Shown: positions 8,315 to 16,715 of the stretch, piece after piece
Position numbering within the stretch: the stretch's first letter is position 1
Layout: the number at the start of each line of letters is the position of its first letter
Assembly: GCF_900091315.1 (NCBI RefSeq)
Contig: NZ_FLSP01000089.1
Coordinates: forward strand, 1-34,149
Source: Streptomyces sp. DI166
GTDB taxonomy: Bacteria; Actinomycetota; Actinomycetes; Streptomycetales; Streptomycetaceae
Length of the DNA stretch: 34,149 bases
Direction of reading: 5' to 3'
The notes under the pieces: model-generated
Databases searched by the model: none
The model's input: only the letters and a program-made list of their open reading frames with translations
What the model was told of the DNA's origin: nothing
Program-made: the position numbers and the translations under genes

Positions 8315-8404
8315 TGTCCTGCCTCGTGATCGTCTTCTCACCTTTCACGCGGGCAGGCAGAAGAAACGGAAGCCCCCGCGAGGACGTGACTCGCGGGGGC
8401 TTCC
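8315..8404 (+). ncRNA. Probable s-SodF small RNA from the sodF 3'UTR
   Basis: In S. coelicolor a roughly 90-nt RNA processed from the sodF 3'UTR silences sodN mRNA (recalled from the literature). Here the 108-nt 3'UTR ends in a perfect terminator, and ninety bases back from it gives 8315. The segment 8323-8348 has as its reverse complement a purine-rich stretch containing AAAGGTGAGAAGACG, which resembles a ribosome-binding region and would be the anti-sodN pairing site. The 5' boundary is estimated from the published size. sodN is not in this window, so the pairing cannot be confirmed here. Confidence 0.65.
8368..8404 (+). terminator. Perfect 15-bp terminator of sodF / s-SodF
   Basis: GGAAGCCCCCGCGAG (8368-8382) and its exact complement (8390-8404) enclose a 7-nt loop. 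It would form the stable 3' end of the sodF mRNA and of the small RNA released from it. Confidence 0.88.
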
Positions 8405-8529
8405 GGCTACGGGGGGCGCCCACCGGGAGGGCTGTCCGAGGCGCGCCCCCGGCAGGGCCGGTTCCGGGGTGCCGGAGGCGGGGGTACAACGCCTACGCTG
8501 CTGTTCTTCCGTGCGTGGAGGAGGTCCGC

Positions 8530-8760
8530 GTGGGCGATGTGCGGTGTCCCAATCCGACCTGCCGGGGGCCGCTGCGGCGGTTCCGGGATCTGACCGGGGA
8601 AGAGGCCGAGGCCACCCGGGCCGTCGTCGAGAAGTACCCGGGCGAGCGAGCCGAGAAGTTCCGGCCGCAGGCCTACCACCGCTGCACCACACCGGGCTGC
8701 CGACGGGTGCAGCGGAAGGACAACTGGCAGGTGGGCGGCAATCTGCCCGAGGGGTTCTGA
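8530..8760 (+). CDS. Small zinc-ribbon-like protein, function unknown
   Basis: A 76-residue charged protein with two cysteine pairs, CPNPTC (C6, C11) and CTTPGC (C52, C57), the spacing of a zinc ribbon in which each knuckle supplies two ligands. The region between is helical and Glu/Arg-rich, and the C-terminus reads NWQVGGNLPEGF. The GTG at 8530 is preferred because GGAGGAGG at 8517-8524 precedes it by five bases; an in-frame start at 8314 would overlap the sodF 3'UTR RNA and terminator. It converges with the DsbA-like gene 13 bp downstream. I do not recognise a named family. Binding to nucleic acid or a protein partner would be a guess. Confidence 0.75.
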   Translation: MGDVRCPNPTCRGPLRRFRDLTGEEAEATRAVVEKYPGERAEKFRPQAYHRCTTPGCRRVQRKDNWQVGGNLPEGF

Positions 8761-8773
8761 CCCCGGCGCCGGC

Positions 8774-9436
8774 TCAGAGGTTGCTGAAGTCCGGGCCCTT
8801 CGTACGGGTGCGCTTGATCTCGTAGAAGCCCGGGACCGAGGCGACCGCGAGGGTACCGTCCCAGAGGCGGGCCGCCTCCTCGCCCTTCGGGGCGGGCGTG
8901 ACGACCGGTCCGAAGAAGGCGATCTGCTCGCCGTCGTCACCGGGGACCGCGATCACCGGGGTGCCGACGTCCTGGCCGACCTTGTCGATGCCCTCCTTGT
9001 GGGAGGCGCGCAGTTCGGCGTCGAACTCGAAGTCCTTCTGGTCGAAGTACCCGATGAGGTCGGCGGGCAGACCGACGTCGGCCAGCGCGCCGGCGACGGC
9101 CTCCCGGGTCGGGCCCTGGCCCTCGTTGTGGATGCGGGTGCCGAGCGCCGTGTACAGCGGGCCGAGTATCTCGGAGCCGTGCTTCTGCCAGGCCGCCGTG
9201 ACCACCCGGATCGGCTGCCACGCCTTGGTCTCCAGCAGCTCCCGGTATTCGTCGGGCAGCTCGTCGAGCTTGGGCTCGTTCAGGACGGCGAGGCTCATGA
9301 TGTGCCAGCGGACCTCGATGTCACGGAGCTTCTCCACTTCCAGCACCCAGCGGGAGGTCATCCACGCCCAGGGGCACAGCGGGTCGAACCAGAAGTCGAC
9401 GGGAGTCTTCGCGGGCATCGTCACGGTCTCGGACAT
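8774..9436 (-). CDS. DsbA-family thioredoxin-fold protein (Rv2466c-like), CPWA active site
   Basis: A 220-residue cytoplasmic thioredoxin-fold protein. Its opening VDFWFDPLCPWAWMTSRW, the RWHIMSLAVLNE strand, GTRIHNEGQ, the cis-proline segment DVGTPVIAVPG and the ending YEIKRTRT align with M. tuberculosis Rv2466c, a mycothiol-dependent reductase in the DsbA superfamily. Rv2466c carries CPWC. Here the first cysteine (C21) is kept but the resolving one is Ala24, which implies monothiol chemistry through mycothiol or loss of redox activity. GAGGAG just upstream supports the ATG at 9436. It is divergent from the aminopeptidase gene with 138 bp between. The family is secure and the reaction is not known. 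Confidence 0.88.
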   Translation of the reverse strand: MSETVTMPAKTPVDFWFDPLCPWAWMTSRWVLEVEKLRDIEVRWHIMSLAVLNEPKLDELPDEYRELLETKAWQPIRVVTAAWQKHGSEILGPLYTALGTRIHNEGQGPTREAVAGALADVGLPADLIGYFDQKDFEFDAELRASHKEGIDKVGQDVGTPVIAVPGDDGEQIAFFGPVVTPAPKGEEAARLWDGTLAVASVPGFYEIKRTRTKGPDFSNL

Positions 9437-9574
9437 GCGTCTCCTCGGGAAGCGGTGTTTGAAAGTCGCAACACCCGACACCGCGTCCCGCATTCCCCCG
9501 CTGCCCCGCTTCCCCCCGCCGTGCGAAGATCTCCATCGTCCGCATACTGAACACCCTGTGAGGGAGTGACCCCC

Positions 9575-12151
9575 GTGCCCGGTGAGAATCTGTCCCGCGA
9601 CGAGGCCCGGGAGCGGGCCGCACTGCTGTCCGTCGACGGGTACGACATCTCCCTCGACCTGCGCTCCGCGGTCGGCGCGGACCCCTCCGACGGGCCGCGC
9701 ACCTTCCGCTCGGTCACCACGATCCGCTTCCGCTGCGCCGAGCCCGGCGCCACCAGCTTCGCCGACCTGATCGCACCCGAGGTCACCGCGGTCTCCCTCA
9801 ACGGCCGCGACCTCGACCCGAGCGAGGTCTTCGACGGCTCCCGCATCGCCCTGGAGGACCTGGCCGCCGACAACGAGCTGGTCGTCGACGCCCGGTGCGC
9901 CTACTCCCGTACCGGCGAGGGCCTGCACCGCTTCGTCGACCCCGAGGACGGCGAGGTGTACCTGTACACCCAGTACGAGCCGGCCGACTCCCGCCGGGTC
10001 TTCGCCAACTTCGAGCAGCCGGACCTCAAGGCCCCGTTCCGCTTCGAGGTACGCGCGCCCGAGGGCTGGACGGTGTGGAGCAACGGCGCCGGACGGCTCG
10101 CCGACGGGGTGTGGCGGTTCGCGGAGACCAAGCCGATCTCGACGTACATCACCTGCGTGGTGGCCGGTCCATACCACTACGTCACCGACACCTACACCCG
10201 CGCCTTCGACGACGGTACGACGCTGGAGATCCCTCTCGGCGCCATGTGCCGCAAGGGGCTCGCGCCGCACTTCGACGCCGACGACGTGTTCCTCGTCACC
10301 AAGCAGGGCCTGGACTTCTTCCACGACCACTTCGACTACCCGTACCCGTTCGGGAAGTACGACCAGGCCTTCGTGCCGGAGTACAACCTCGGCGCGATGG
10401 AGAACCCGGGCCTGGTCACCTTCCGCGAGGAGTACATCTTCCGCGGCAAGGTGACGCGGGCCTCCTTCGAGGCGCGGGCCAACGTCATCCTGCACGAGAT
10501 GGCGCACATGTGGTTCGGCGACCTGGTCACCATGGAGTGGTGGGACGACCTGTGGCTGAAGGAGTCCTTCGCGGACTTCATGGGCACCTTCGCCAACGTC
10601 GGCGCCACCCGCTTCACCGACGCCTGGATCACCTTCGCCAACCGCCGCAAGGCCTGGGCGTACCGCGCCGACCAGCTCCCCTCCACCCACCCCATCACCG
10701 CCGACATCCGCGACCTGCAGGACGCCAAGCTCAACTTCGACGGCATCACCTACGCCAAGGGCGCCTCCGTCCTCAAGCAGCTCGTCGCCTACGTCGGACA
10801 GGACGCGTTCCTGGAGGGCGCCCGCCGCTACTTCAAGCGGCACGCCTACGGCAACACCCGGCTCGGCGACCTGCTCGCCGTGCTCGGTGAGACCAGCGGC
10901 CGGGACATGGCCGCCTGGGCGCGCTCCTGGCTCCAGACCGCCGGCGTCAACTCCCTCACCCCGCAGGTCCTGCTGGACGCCGAGGGCCGCGTCGCCGAAC
11001 TGGCGGTGCTGCAGGAGGCCGCCGAGTCGCACCCCGAGCTGCGCCCGCACCGGGTCGCGGTGGGCCTGTACCGCAGGAACGGCGAGGCGCTGGAGCGGTA
11101 CGCGCGCGTGGAGGCCGACGTCGACGGCCCGCGTACGGTCGTGGCGGAGCTGGCCGGGGCCGAGGCGCCGGACCTGGTGCTGGTCAACGACGACGACCTG
11201 ACGTACTGCAAGACCCGCTTCGACGAGACCTCGCTGGCGGCGCTGCGCGCGGGCCTGGGCTCGATCACCGATCCGCTGGCGCGGGCGCTGTGCTGGTCGG
11301 CGCTGTGGAACATGACCCGGGACGCGCTGCTGCCGGCGCGGGAGTTCATCGACCTGGTGCTGCGGTTCGCGGCGAAGGAGACCGACATCGGCGTGCTGCA
11401 GATGCTGCACGCCTGGGCGGAGTCGGCGGCCGTGCACTACACCGCCCCGGAGCGCCGCGCGGTGGCCGGGCGGCTGCTCGCCGAGGGCGCGGCGCGCGAA
11501 CTGCGGGCGGCCGAGCCGGCCAGCGAGCACCAGCTGGCGTGGGCACGCTTCTACGCCCGCGCCGCCGAGTCGCCCTCCGACTTCGAGCAACTCACCGGGC
11601 TGCTGGACGGCACGGTGACCCTGCCCGGCCTGGACGTCGACCAGGAGCTGCGCTGGGCGTTCCTCGACGCGCTCGCCGCGCACGACGTGGTCGGCGAGAA
11701 GGAGCTGGCCGCCGAACTCGCCCGCGACGACACCGCCTCCGGCAAGCGCCACCAGGTGCGCTGCCTGGCGGCCCGTCCGCAGGCCGCGGTCAAGGCCCAG
11801 GCGTGGGCGCAGGTCGTGGAGTCCGACGAGCTGTCCAACGCCCTGGTCGAGGCGACCATCGCGGGCTTCGAGCGGGCCTCGCAGCGGGAGCTGACCGCGC
11901 CGTACACGCCGAAGTACTTCGCGGCGATCGAGCGGGTGTGGGAGCAGCGGTCCATCCAGATCGGCATGCTCGTGGTGTCGGGCCTGTTCCCCTCCCTCCA
12001 GGAGTCGCAGGAGACCCTCGACGCCACGGACACCTGGCTCGACACCCACCCGGACGCGGCCCCGGCCCTGCGTCGCCTGGTCCTGGAGGCCCGGGACGAC
12101 CTGGCGCGGGCGCTGCGGGGGCAGGCGTGCGATGCGGGGGCGGCGGAATAG
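9575..12151 (+). CDS. pepN: Aminopeptidase N, M1 family (first copy)
   Basis: An 858-residue zinc metallopeptidase that removes N-terminal residues from peptides, expected in the cytoplasm since no signal peptide is visible. The substrate-anchoring motif GAMEN is at 273-277, and the zinc site HEMAH at 307-311 with Glu330 as third ligand is complete. The remainder is the M1 beta linker and the alpha-helical C-terminal ERAP1-like domain. The GTG at 9575 is preferred over one at 9566 because AGGGAG at 9561-9566 is 8 nt away and the product then begins like the second copy (VPG-NL-R-EA). It is paralogous over its whole length to the gene at 29949, which has the same length. Confidence 0.95.
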   Translation: MPGENLSRDEARERAALLSVDGYDISLDLRSAVGADPSDGPRTFRSVTTIRFRCAEPGATSFADLIAPEVTAVSLNGRDLDPSEVFDGSRIALEDLAADNELVVDARCAYSRTGEGLHRFVDPEDGEVYLYTQYEPADSRRVFANFEQPDLKAPFRFEVRAPEGWTVWSNGAGRLADGVWRFAETKPISTYITCVVAGPYHYVTDTYTRAFDDGTTLEIPLGAMCRKGLAPHFDADDVFLVTKQGLDFFHDHFDYPYPFGKYDQAFVPEYNLGAMENPGLVTFREEYIFRGKVTRASFEARANVILHEMAHMWFGDLVTMEWWDDLWLKESFADFMGTFANVGATRFTDAWITFANRRKAWAYRADQLPSTHPITADIRDLQDAKLNFDGITYAKGASVLKQLVAYVGQDAFLEGARRYFKRHAYGNTRLGDLLAVLGETSGRDMAAWARSWLQTAGVNSLTPQVLLDAEGRVAELAVLQEAAESHPELRPHRVAVGLYRRNGEALERYARVEADVDGPRTVVAELAGAEAPDLVLVNDDDLTYCKTRFDETSLAALRAGLGSITDPLARALCWSALWNMTRDALLPAREFIDLVLRFAAKETDIGVLQMLHAWAESAAVHYTAPERRAVAGRLLAEGAARELRAAEPASEHQLAWARFYARAAESPSDFEQLTGLLDGTVTLPGLDVDQELRWAFLDALAAHDVVGEKELAAELARDDTASGKRHQVRCLAARPQAAVKAQAWAQVVESDELSNALVEATIAGFERASQRELTAPYTPKYFAAIERVWEQRSIQIGMLVVSGLFPSLQESQETLDATDTWLDTHPDAAPALRRLVLEARDDLARALRGQACDAGAAE

Positions 12152-12187
12152 GCCCGGAGGGCGGAGGGTCACTTCTTCCGCCGGGCC
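12151..12187. terminator. Candidate hairpin overlapping two convergent 3' ends
   Basis: GGCCCGG (12151-12157) pairs with CCGGGCC (12181-12187), with an inner CGGA/TCCG. It overlaps the last base of the aminopeptidase gene and the end of the convergent STAND gene, so both transcripts would end inside each other's sequence. Confidence 0.4.
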
Positions 12188-15100
12188 TCCATACGGACGC
12201 CCTTGACCACGGAGTTGTCGTCCGCGGTCACGGTCAGCTCGCTGTCGCCGTCGGCACGCATGGTGATGTCCTCGGCCCGTGAGTGCCGGGTGGCCGTGAC
12301 CGACTGGACGACGTCCTTCGTGAGCATCCCGGCCAGGTGCGCGCGGCCCTGGTCGTCGCCGGTGAGCAGGTGTGCCAGCCGGGCGGCGCAGGCCTCGGCG
12401 GCCGGTCTGCTGCCCGTGTCCAGGACCAGCAGGTCGAAGGAGCGGGACAGCACGGCGTCGTGCCCGTACCGGCCGGTGAGCCACTGCCACACCCGGGCGG
12501 ACGGGAGGCCGTTCGCGACGGCGGTGCGGGCGTGCAGCTCGGGCAGGTCGGGGGCGAGCGCGGCCACGGTGCGGGTCGCGAGGGCTGCTGCCGTGGTCCC
12601 GGAGTCGTTCATGGCTGTCTCCTCGGCCGCGGTGGGCGGCGTGGACGCGGTGGGGGTCGTCGGTGTGCAGGGGGCCAGCAGTTCGTCCACCAGGCGACGC
12701 TGTGCCCGCGTCACGGGGTCGGCCTGGGCCAGGCGGCGGTGCAGCAGCGGGGCGACCTCCGCCGCACGGCCCGCGTGGTGGAGGAGCCAGCCCAGGCGGA
12801 TCAGGGCTTCCACGTGCTCCAGGGCCTGGCCGTTGCGGGCCGTGGCCGCCAGTTGCTCGCGCAGGATGCGCTCTCCGGCCGGGACATCCCCCGCCATCGC
12901 CATCAGCGCGCCGACCAAGGTCGCGTGGGAGGAGGGCCAGGCCACCGTGTCGTACCACGGACGTTCCTCGGCACGTTCGTCCGACCAGCGCAGGCGTCCG
13001 AGGGTGGCGCGGAGTTCTTCGAGCAGTTCGGCCGCCAGGGACCGCGCCCGCGCGTCGCGGTTCGCCCGTTCCTGTTCCAGGAACAGCAACTCGACGCGCA
13101 CCTTGAGGACTTCGAGCCGGGCCTGCTCCTTCAGGGCCGTGGCAGCAGCCTCCGCGTCCCGTTCGTGCAGTTCCCGTGCCCGCCGCAGACTGCGGGCGGC
13201 CGCTTCCTCGTCCCCCACGCCGAAGTGGGCCAGCGCAAGGGCGCGATGGCCCAGGCCGTGGGCCTGCTCGTCCGTCCGGGCCAGCATCTCCTCCAGGACG
13301 CGGAGGGCTTCGTCGCGTCTGCCGTCGAAGCCCAGGAGACAGATGCGCAGGACGAAGAAGGTCCCGAGGAAGGGGGAGTCCGGCTCGGCGAGCCGTTCCG
13401 CGAGGTCGAGCCGGTCGGCGCAGTACGCCAGGTCCCCCCGGTCGACCGCCAGCAGTGCGGCGAGCCAGGCCGTGTACGACAGGCGTCTGTCGCGTTCCTC
13501 CGGGGGGCCTTCGGCCTCCGCCGCCGTCTGCGTGCGCTCCCACTCGGAGCGGGCCGCGGTCTGGTCGCCGCGTTCGTAGTCGAGCAGGACGAGGGTGCTG
13601 CGGGCCTCCACGACGGTGTTCGTGTCCCCGGCCCTGGCGGCCTGTTCGGCCCAGTCCCGCAGGGTCCGCCGGTATTCCGCGTGGTCGAGGCGCAGGGCGC
13701 ACAGGGCCTTGGCCCGGATGCCGAGGACGAGCGCGCGGGCGCCGGCGCGGTAGACCTCGTCGTAGGCCTGCGCGGCGGCGGGTGAGTCCAGCAGCTCCAG
13801 GACCCTGTCGGTGTGCGGCAGTGCCTCGCGCTCGCGTCCGCAGTGCAGCAGGGACCCGGCGATCCCGGTCAGCGCCCGGACCTCGATGGCCGGGGTCTCG
13901 TACCGGCGGGCCACCTCCGCCCACTGCAGGAGCTCCGCCAGCCCGCCCCGCGTGACGATCGCGCCCAGTTCCTCGTTCTCGGCGGCCACCCAGCGGTCGG
14001 TGACGGCCTCGGCCTGGACGATGCCGTCGTGGTGGTCGGGGAAGGCGGAGCGGGCGAAGTCCCTGACCTCCTGGGCCTCTTCGGGTCTGCCGAGGGCCTC
14101 GCAGTCGTCCGCGTAGCCCACGCAGATGCGCAGCACGGTGTCCGCGTCCTCCAGGGACAGCTCGGCGAGGTCGATGGAGCGGGCCAGTTCGACGGCCTCG
14201 GCGAGGACGTCGGCGGCCTTCTCGCGTCTGCCGCTGTCCCGGTGGTAGTTGGCGTAGTTGCCCAGGTGGGTGATGAGGGAGATGGCCGGGTAGATCAGCC
14301 TGACCTCGTCCAGGTACGCCTCGTAGGCCTCCCCCACGTCCGCCGGGTCACCGGCCATCCGGCGCAGCAGGGCGCGCTGGTAGCGCAGTTCGGTGTCGCT
14401 GAGGCGGTCGGGGTCCAGCTCCATCATCCGGTCGACGCAGTCCAGTGCCTCCCGCGGACGGCCGATCTTCGCGGCGGACTTCGCCAGCCACTCGTAGAGG
14501 ATCATGCGCTGTTCGCCGGGTGCCCCGGACGACTCGGCCGCCTCGACGGCGCTGCGGGTCCAGTCGGCCAGGTCGGCGTAACGGCGGCGCCAGGCGCAGT
14601 AGTCGGCGGCCAGGTCCGGCAGGTCGAGGAGGATCCCGCGCCAGCGCGGGGAGGATTCCCAGCGCCGCGCCGCTCGTTGCGCTACCTGTTTGAGCTGGCC
14701 GTAGCCGCTGTCCAGCCGGGCGACGGCCTGGGCGGCGCGGCCGCCTTCGGTCCGGCAGGCGGGCGCGTTGTCGCGCAGCAGGGATTCGTAGTGGGCGGCG
14801 TGTCTCTCGTAGGCCGCGGCGGGCGGCCGACGGGCGAGCAGGTAGGCGTGCACGACCTCGTGGATGCGGTAGCGGCGGTGGCGTGCGTCGTACTCGACGA
14901 GGCCGTTGTCGACCACGGCGCGGCCCCAGGCGGTGGCCGTCTCGGCGGGGAGCGGCACGGGCTCGGGGAAGGCCCGGTCCCTGTCGTCGGCGGAGCCGTT
15001 GCGCAGCGACATCCCGAAGCGCCGTCTGTGCGGTCTGCCCCATACGGCGCACAAGGCCGCGAAGTCGAAGTCGAGGGGGACGGGGCCGAATACGGCGAGC

Positions 15101-16275
15101 TCCGCCGCGCGGGCGCGCACCGCGGACGGCAGTCTGTCGTAGCCGAGGCTGATCAGCGCCTCCAGGGAGGCGGAGCCGCTGTTGTCCAGGGCGGGGTGGG
15201 CGGTCAGGCCGCGCAGTTCCCTCAGCCGGTCGCGCCAGGTGGTGAGCAGGTCCTGCGCGGGGTGCCCGGAGCCCTGGGCGCGGGCCAGCAGCCGGCCGGC
15301 GAACGAGACGGCGCCCGCGAGTCCGCCCAGCGACGCGGCGAGCGCGGCGCAGGCCTCGGGCTCGGCGTCGACGACCAAGGAGGCATGCAGGCGGAGGATC
15401 TCCAGCCGGGCCTCGATGTCGACCGGGGGGACCTCCAGCAGGCCGTCGGTGGTGTACTCGCCGGCGGTGTCCCGGCTGCGGCTGCTGAGCAGGACCCGGC
15501 TGCCCGGTGGCACACAGGACAGCACCAGGGCGGTGACGTGCTGGTCCTGGGGCCACACATCGTCGACCACCAGCAGCGCGGGGCTCGTCGACAGGCGGGT
15601 GCGGATCAGTTCGGCCGCCTGCTTGATCGGCACCTCGCCGTCGAGGCTCAGGCCCAGTTGGCGGCACCAGCCGGTGAGGACGTCCGTGTCGCGGCCGACG
15701 CCGCCGAGTTCGGCGTAGAGGACGCCGCCGGGGAAGTGGGCGCGGACCCGGATGTCCCAGCCGACGGCACGCACCAGGTCGGTCTTGCCGGTGCAGGGCG
15801 CGCCCCAGCAGGCGGTGACCACGGGTCCGTCCGGGGCGAGGAGCCGGGCGATGACGGTGTCGCGGACGGCGTCCCGGCCGATGAGGCGGGGGGCGCGGGG
15901 CATGGGCGCGGTGGGCACGTCGGCCGGGTGCCGGGCCTGCAGCAGGATCGTGCAGTTCTGGAAGGCGAACTGGCTGATGTCGCGCAGCTCGGAACCGTGG
16001 GTCTGGATCGTGTTCGTCACTCCGGGGGCCACCGCTGTCCGCGCGCCGTCCACCGCCGCCGGACCCACGACGACCCGGCCGCGCACCCGCTGCCCGGTGA
16101 AGGTCACGGGCTCGGTGAGGGGGGCGGCCTCGGGAAGCCGTGCCAGGCGGGCGCCGCATTCCTCGCCGGTGATACGGCCGCTCAGGTAACCGTCCAGGAT
16201 CTCGGCCAGGGCGTCGGCGATTCCCGCCGGACGCAACGCCCCCAAACCGGAACGTATGTTGACCTCTTCCCCCAT
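12169..16275 (-). CDS. STAND NTPase: NB-ARC plus winged helix plus long TPR array
   Basis: A 1368-residue soluble signalling ATPase. An N-terminal region of about 125 residues includes a helical stretch and a beta-like segment (TIQTHGSELRDISQF). The NB-ARC has Walker A G158APCTGKT165, Walker B LLVVDDVW (234-241), a sensor strand VLLSSRSRDT and, after about residue 440, a winged-helix region with IHEVVHAYLLAR. Residues about 560-1190 are TPR-like helical repeats. A Thr/Pro-rich linker (about 1198-1216) then joins a 147-residue C-terminal domain holding HSRAEDI at 1331-1337. Such proteins are regulatory or defence switches that oligomerise on ligand binding. No recognised effector (TIR, nuclease, protease) is visible. 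Divergent by 45 bp from a two-TM protein with the same HSRAEDI motif. The ATG at 16275 has a weak ribosome-binding site. Confidence 0.85.
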   Translation of the reverse strand: MGEEVNIRSGLGALRPAGIADALAEILDGYLSGRITGEECGARLARLPEAAPLTEPVTFTGQRVRGRVVVGPAAVDGARTAVAPGVTNTIQTHGSELRDISQFAFQNCTILLQARHPADVPTAPMPRAPRLIGRDAVRDTVIARLLAPDGPVVTACWGAPCTGKTDLVRAVGWDIRVRAHFPGGVLYAELGGVGRDTDVLTGWCRQLGLSLDGEVPIKQAAELIRTRLSTSPALLVVDDVWPQDQHVTALVLSCVPPGSRVLLSSRSRDTAGEYTTDGLLEVPPVDIEARLEILRLHASLVVDAEPEACAALAASLGGLAGAVSFAGRLLARAQGSGHPAQDLLTTWRDRLRELRGLTAHPALDNSGSASLEALISLGYDRLPSAVRARAAELAVFGPVPLDFDFAALCAVWGRPHRRRFGMSLRNGSADDRDRAFPEPVPLPAETATAWGRAVVDNGLVEYDARHRRYRIHEVVHAYLLARRPPAAAYERHAAHYESLLRDNAPACRTEGGRAAQAVARLDSGYGQLKQVAQRAARRWESSPRWRGILLDLPDLAADYCAWRRRYADLADWTRSAVEAAESSGAPGEQRMILYEWLAKSAAKIGRPREALDCVDRMMELDPDRLSDTELRYQRALLRRMAGDPADVGEAYEAYLDEVRLIYPAISLITHLGNYANYHRDSGRREKAADVLAEAVELARSIDLAELSLEDADTVLRICVGYADDCEALGRPEEAQEVRDFARSAFPDHHDGIVQAEAVTDRWVAAENEELGAIVTRGGLAELLQWAEVARRYETPAIEVRALTGIAGSLLHCGREREALPHTDRVLELLDSPAAAQAYDEVYRAGARALVLGIRAKALCALRLDHAEYRRTLRDWAEQAARAGDTNTVVEARSTLVLLDYERGDQTAARSEWERTQTAAEAEGPPEERDRRLSYTAWLAALLAVDRGDLAYCADRLDLAERLAEPDSPFLGTFFVLRICLLGFDGRRDEALRVLEEMLARTDEQAHGLGHRALALAHFGVGDEEAAARSLRRARELHERDAEAAATALKEQARLEVLKVRVELLFLEQERANRDARARSLAAELLEELRATLGRLRWSDERAEERPWYDTVAWPSSHATLVGALMAMAGDVPAGERILREQLAATARNGQALEHVEALIRLGWLLHHAGRAAEVAPLLHRRLAQADPVTRAQRRLVDELLAPCTPTTPTASTPPTAAEETAMNDSGTTAAALATRTVAALAPDLPELHARTAVANGLPSARVWQWLTGRYGHDAVLSRSFDLLVLDTGSRPAAEACAARLAHLLTGDDQGRAHLAGMLTKDVVQSVTATRHSRAEDITMRADGDSELTVTADDNSVVKGVRMEARRKK
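12610..12624 (-). promoter_or_regulatory. Internal ribosome-binding site and ATG within the STAND gene
   Basis: On the minus strand GAGGAG (12624-12619), six bases, then ATG (12612-12610) form a near-ideal start inside the long reading frame and in the same frame (codon 1222). It would give a free 147-residue protein (12169-12612) matching exactly the C-terminal domain after the Thr/Pro-rich linker. Either the domain is also made separately, or two genes have become fused in frame. The coding frame also produces Glu-Glu here, so chance cannot be excluded. Confidence 0.5.
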
Positions 16276-16320
16276 TCAGGGACCATAGCATTCAGGTCAT
16301 TTGACGGGTATGACTCTTGC

Positions 16321-16710
16321 ATGACGATATCTCGCCCTCTGGCAACGGCGGTGGCGTCGGTAACCCTGGGCATCGGTACGGGGGTTCTGACCAACCTGGT
16401 CACCGAGACCTGGACGTGGACGCTCGGCCTCGCGCTGCTCGCCTGCGCGGCGGGGCTCGTCCTGGTCCAGTGGCGGTCCACCGCGCCCCGCGCCGAGCCC
16501 CGGCGGACCGGCGTGCGCCTGGAGGTCCGGGACCACTCCCGGGCGGAGGACATCCGAACCGTGGCGTCCGACGGGGCCTCGGTGCACACGGAGGTCGAGG
16601 GCGGGTCCGCCTATCTGGACTCCACCGACCGGGCGCGCGACGCGGACATCACCCGCCGGATCGAGGGAGGTTCGACGGTCCGCCGGACGGACACGGAGGC
16701 CGGCCCCTGA
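16321..16710 (+). CDS. Small two-TM protein sharing a motif with the divergent STAND protein
   Basis: A 129-residue membrane protein. Two hydrophobic segments (about 6-27 and 33-50) form a hairpin, followed by WRSTAPRAEPRR, so the soluble C-terminal half (about 55-129) is probably cytoplasmic. That half contains HSRAEDI (72-78) and, about 30 residues on, a degenerate second copy DRARDADI followed by TRRIEGG. HSRAEDI is identical to residues 1331-1337 of the divergent STAND protein, though encoded by different codons, so this is not a recent DNA duplication. No clear ribosome-binding site precedes the ATG at 16321. I do not know a named family. The arrangement suggests a membrane partner for the STAND protein. 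Confidence 0.7.
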   Translation: MTISRPLATAVASVTLGIGTGVLTNLVTETWTWTLGLALLACAAGLVLVQWRSTAPRAEPRRTGVRLEVRDHSRAEDIRTVASDGASVHTEVEGGSAYLDSTDRARDADITRRIEGGSTVRRTDTEAGP

Positions 16711-16715
16711 GCGGA

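Noticed and set aside
8314..8529. Longer N-terminus for the zinc-ribbon protein starting at 8314
   Set aside because: It would translate the sodF 3'UTR and its 15-bp terminator. The GTG at 8530 has a strong GGAGGAGG site.
8774..13924. A 1716-codon open frame on the minus strand through the aminopeptidase and STAND genes
   Set aside because: Only its C-terminal 220 codons (the DsbA-like protein) encode a recognisable protein. The rest is low-complexity Arg/Gly/Pro/Val sequence antisense or out of frame to real genes, as expected in GC-rich DNA.
16301..16320. TTGACG as the -35 box of the two-TM gene
   Set aside because: It begins about 20 bp from the start codon, leaving no room for a -10 box and leader.
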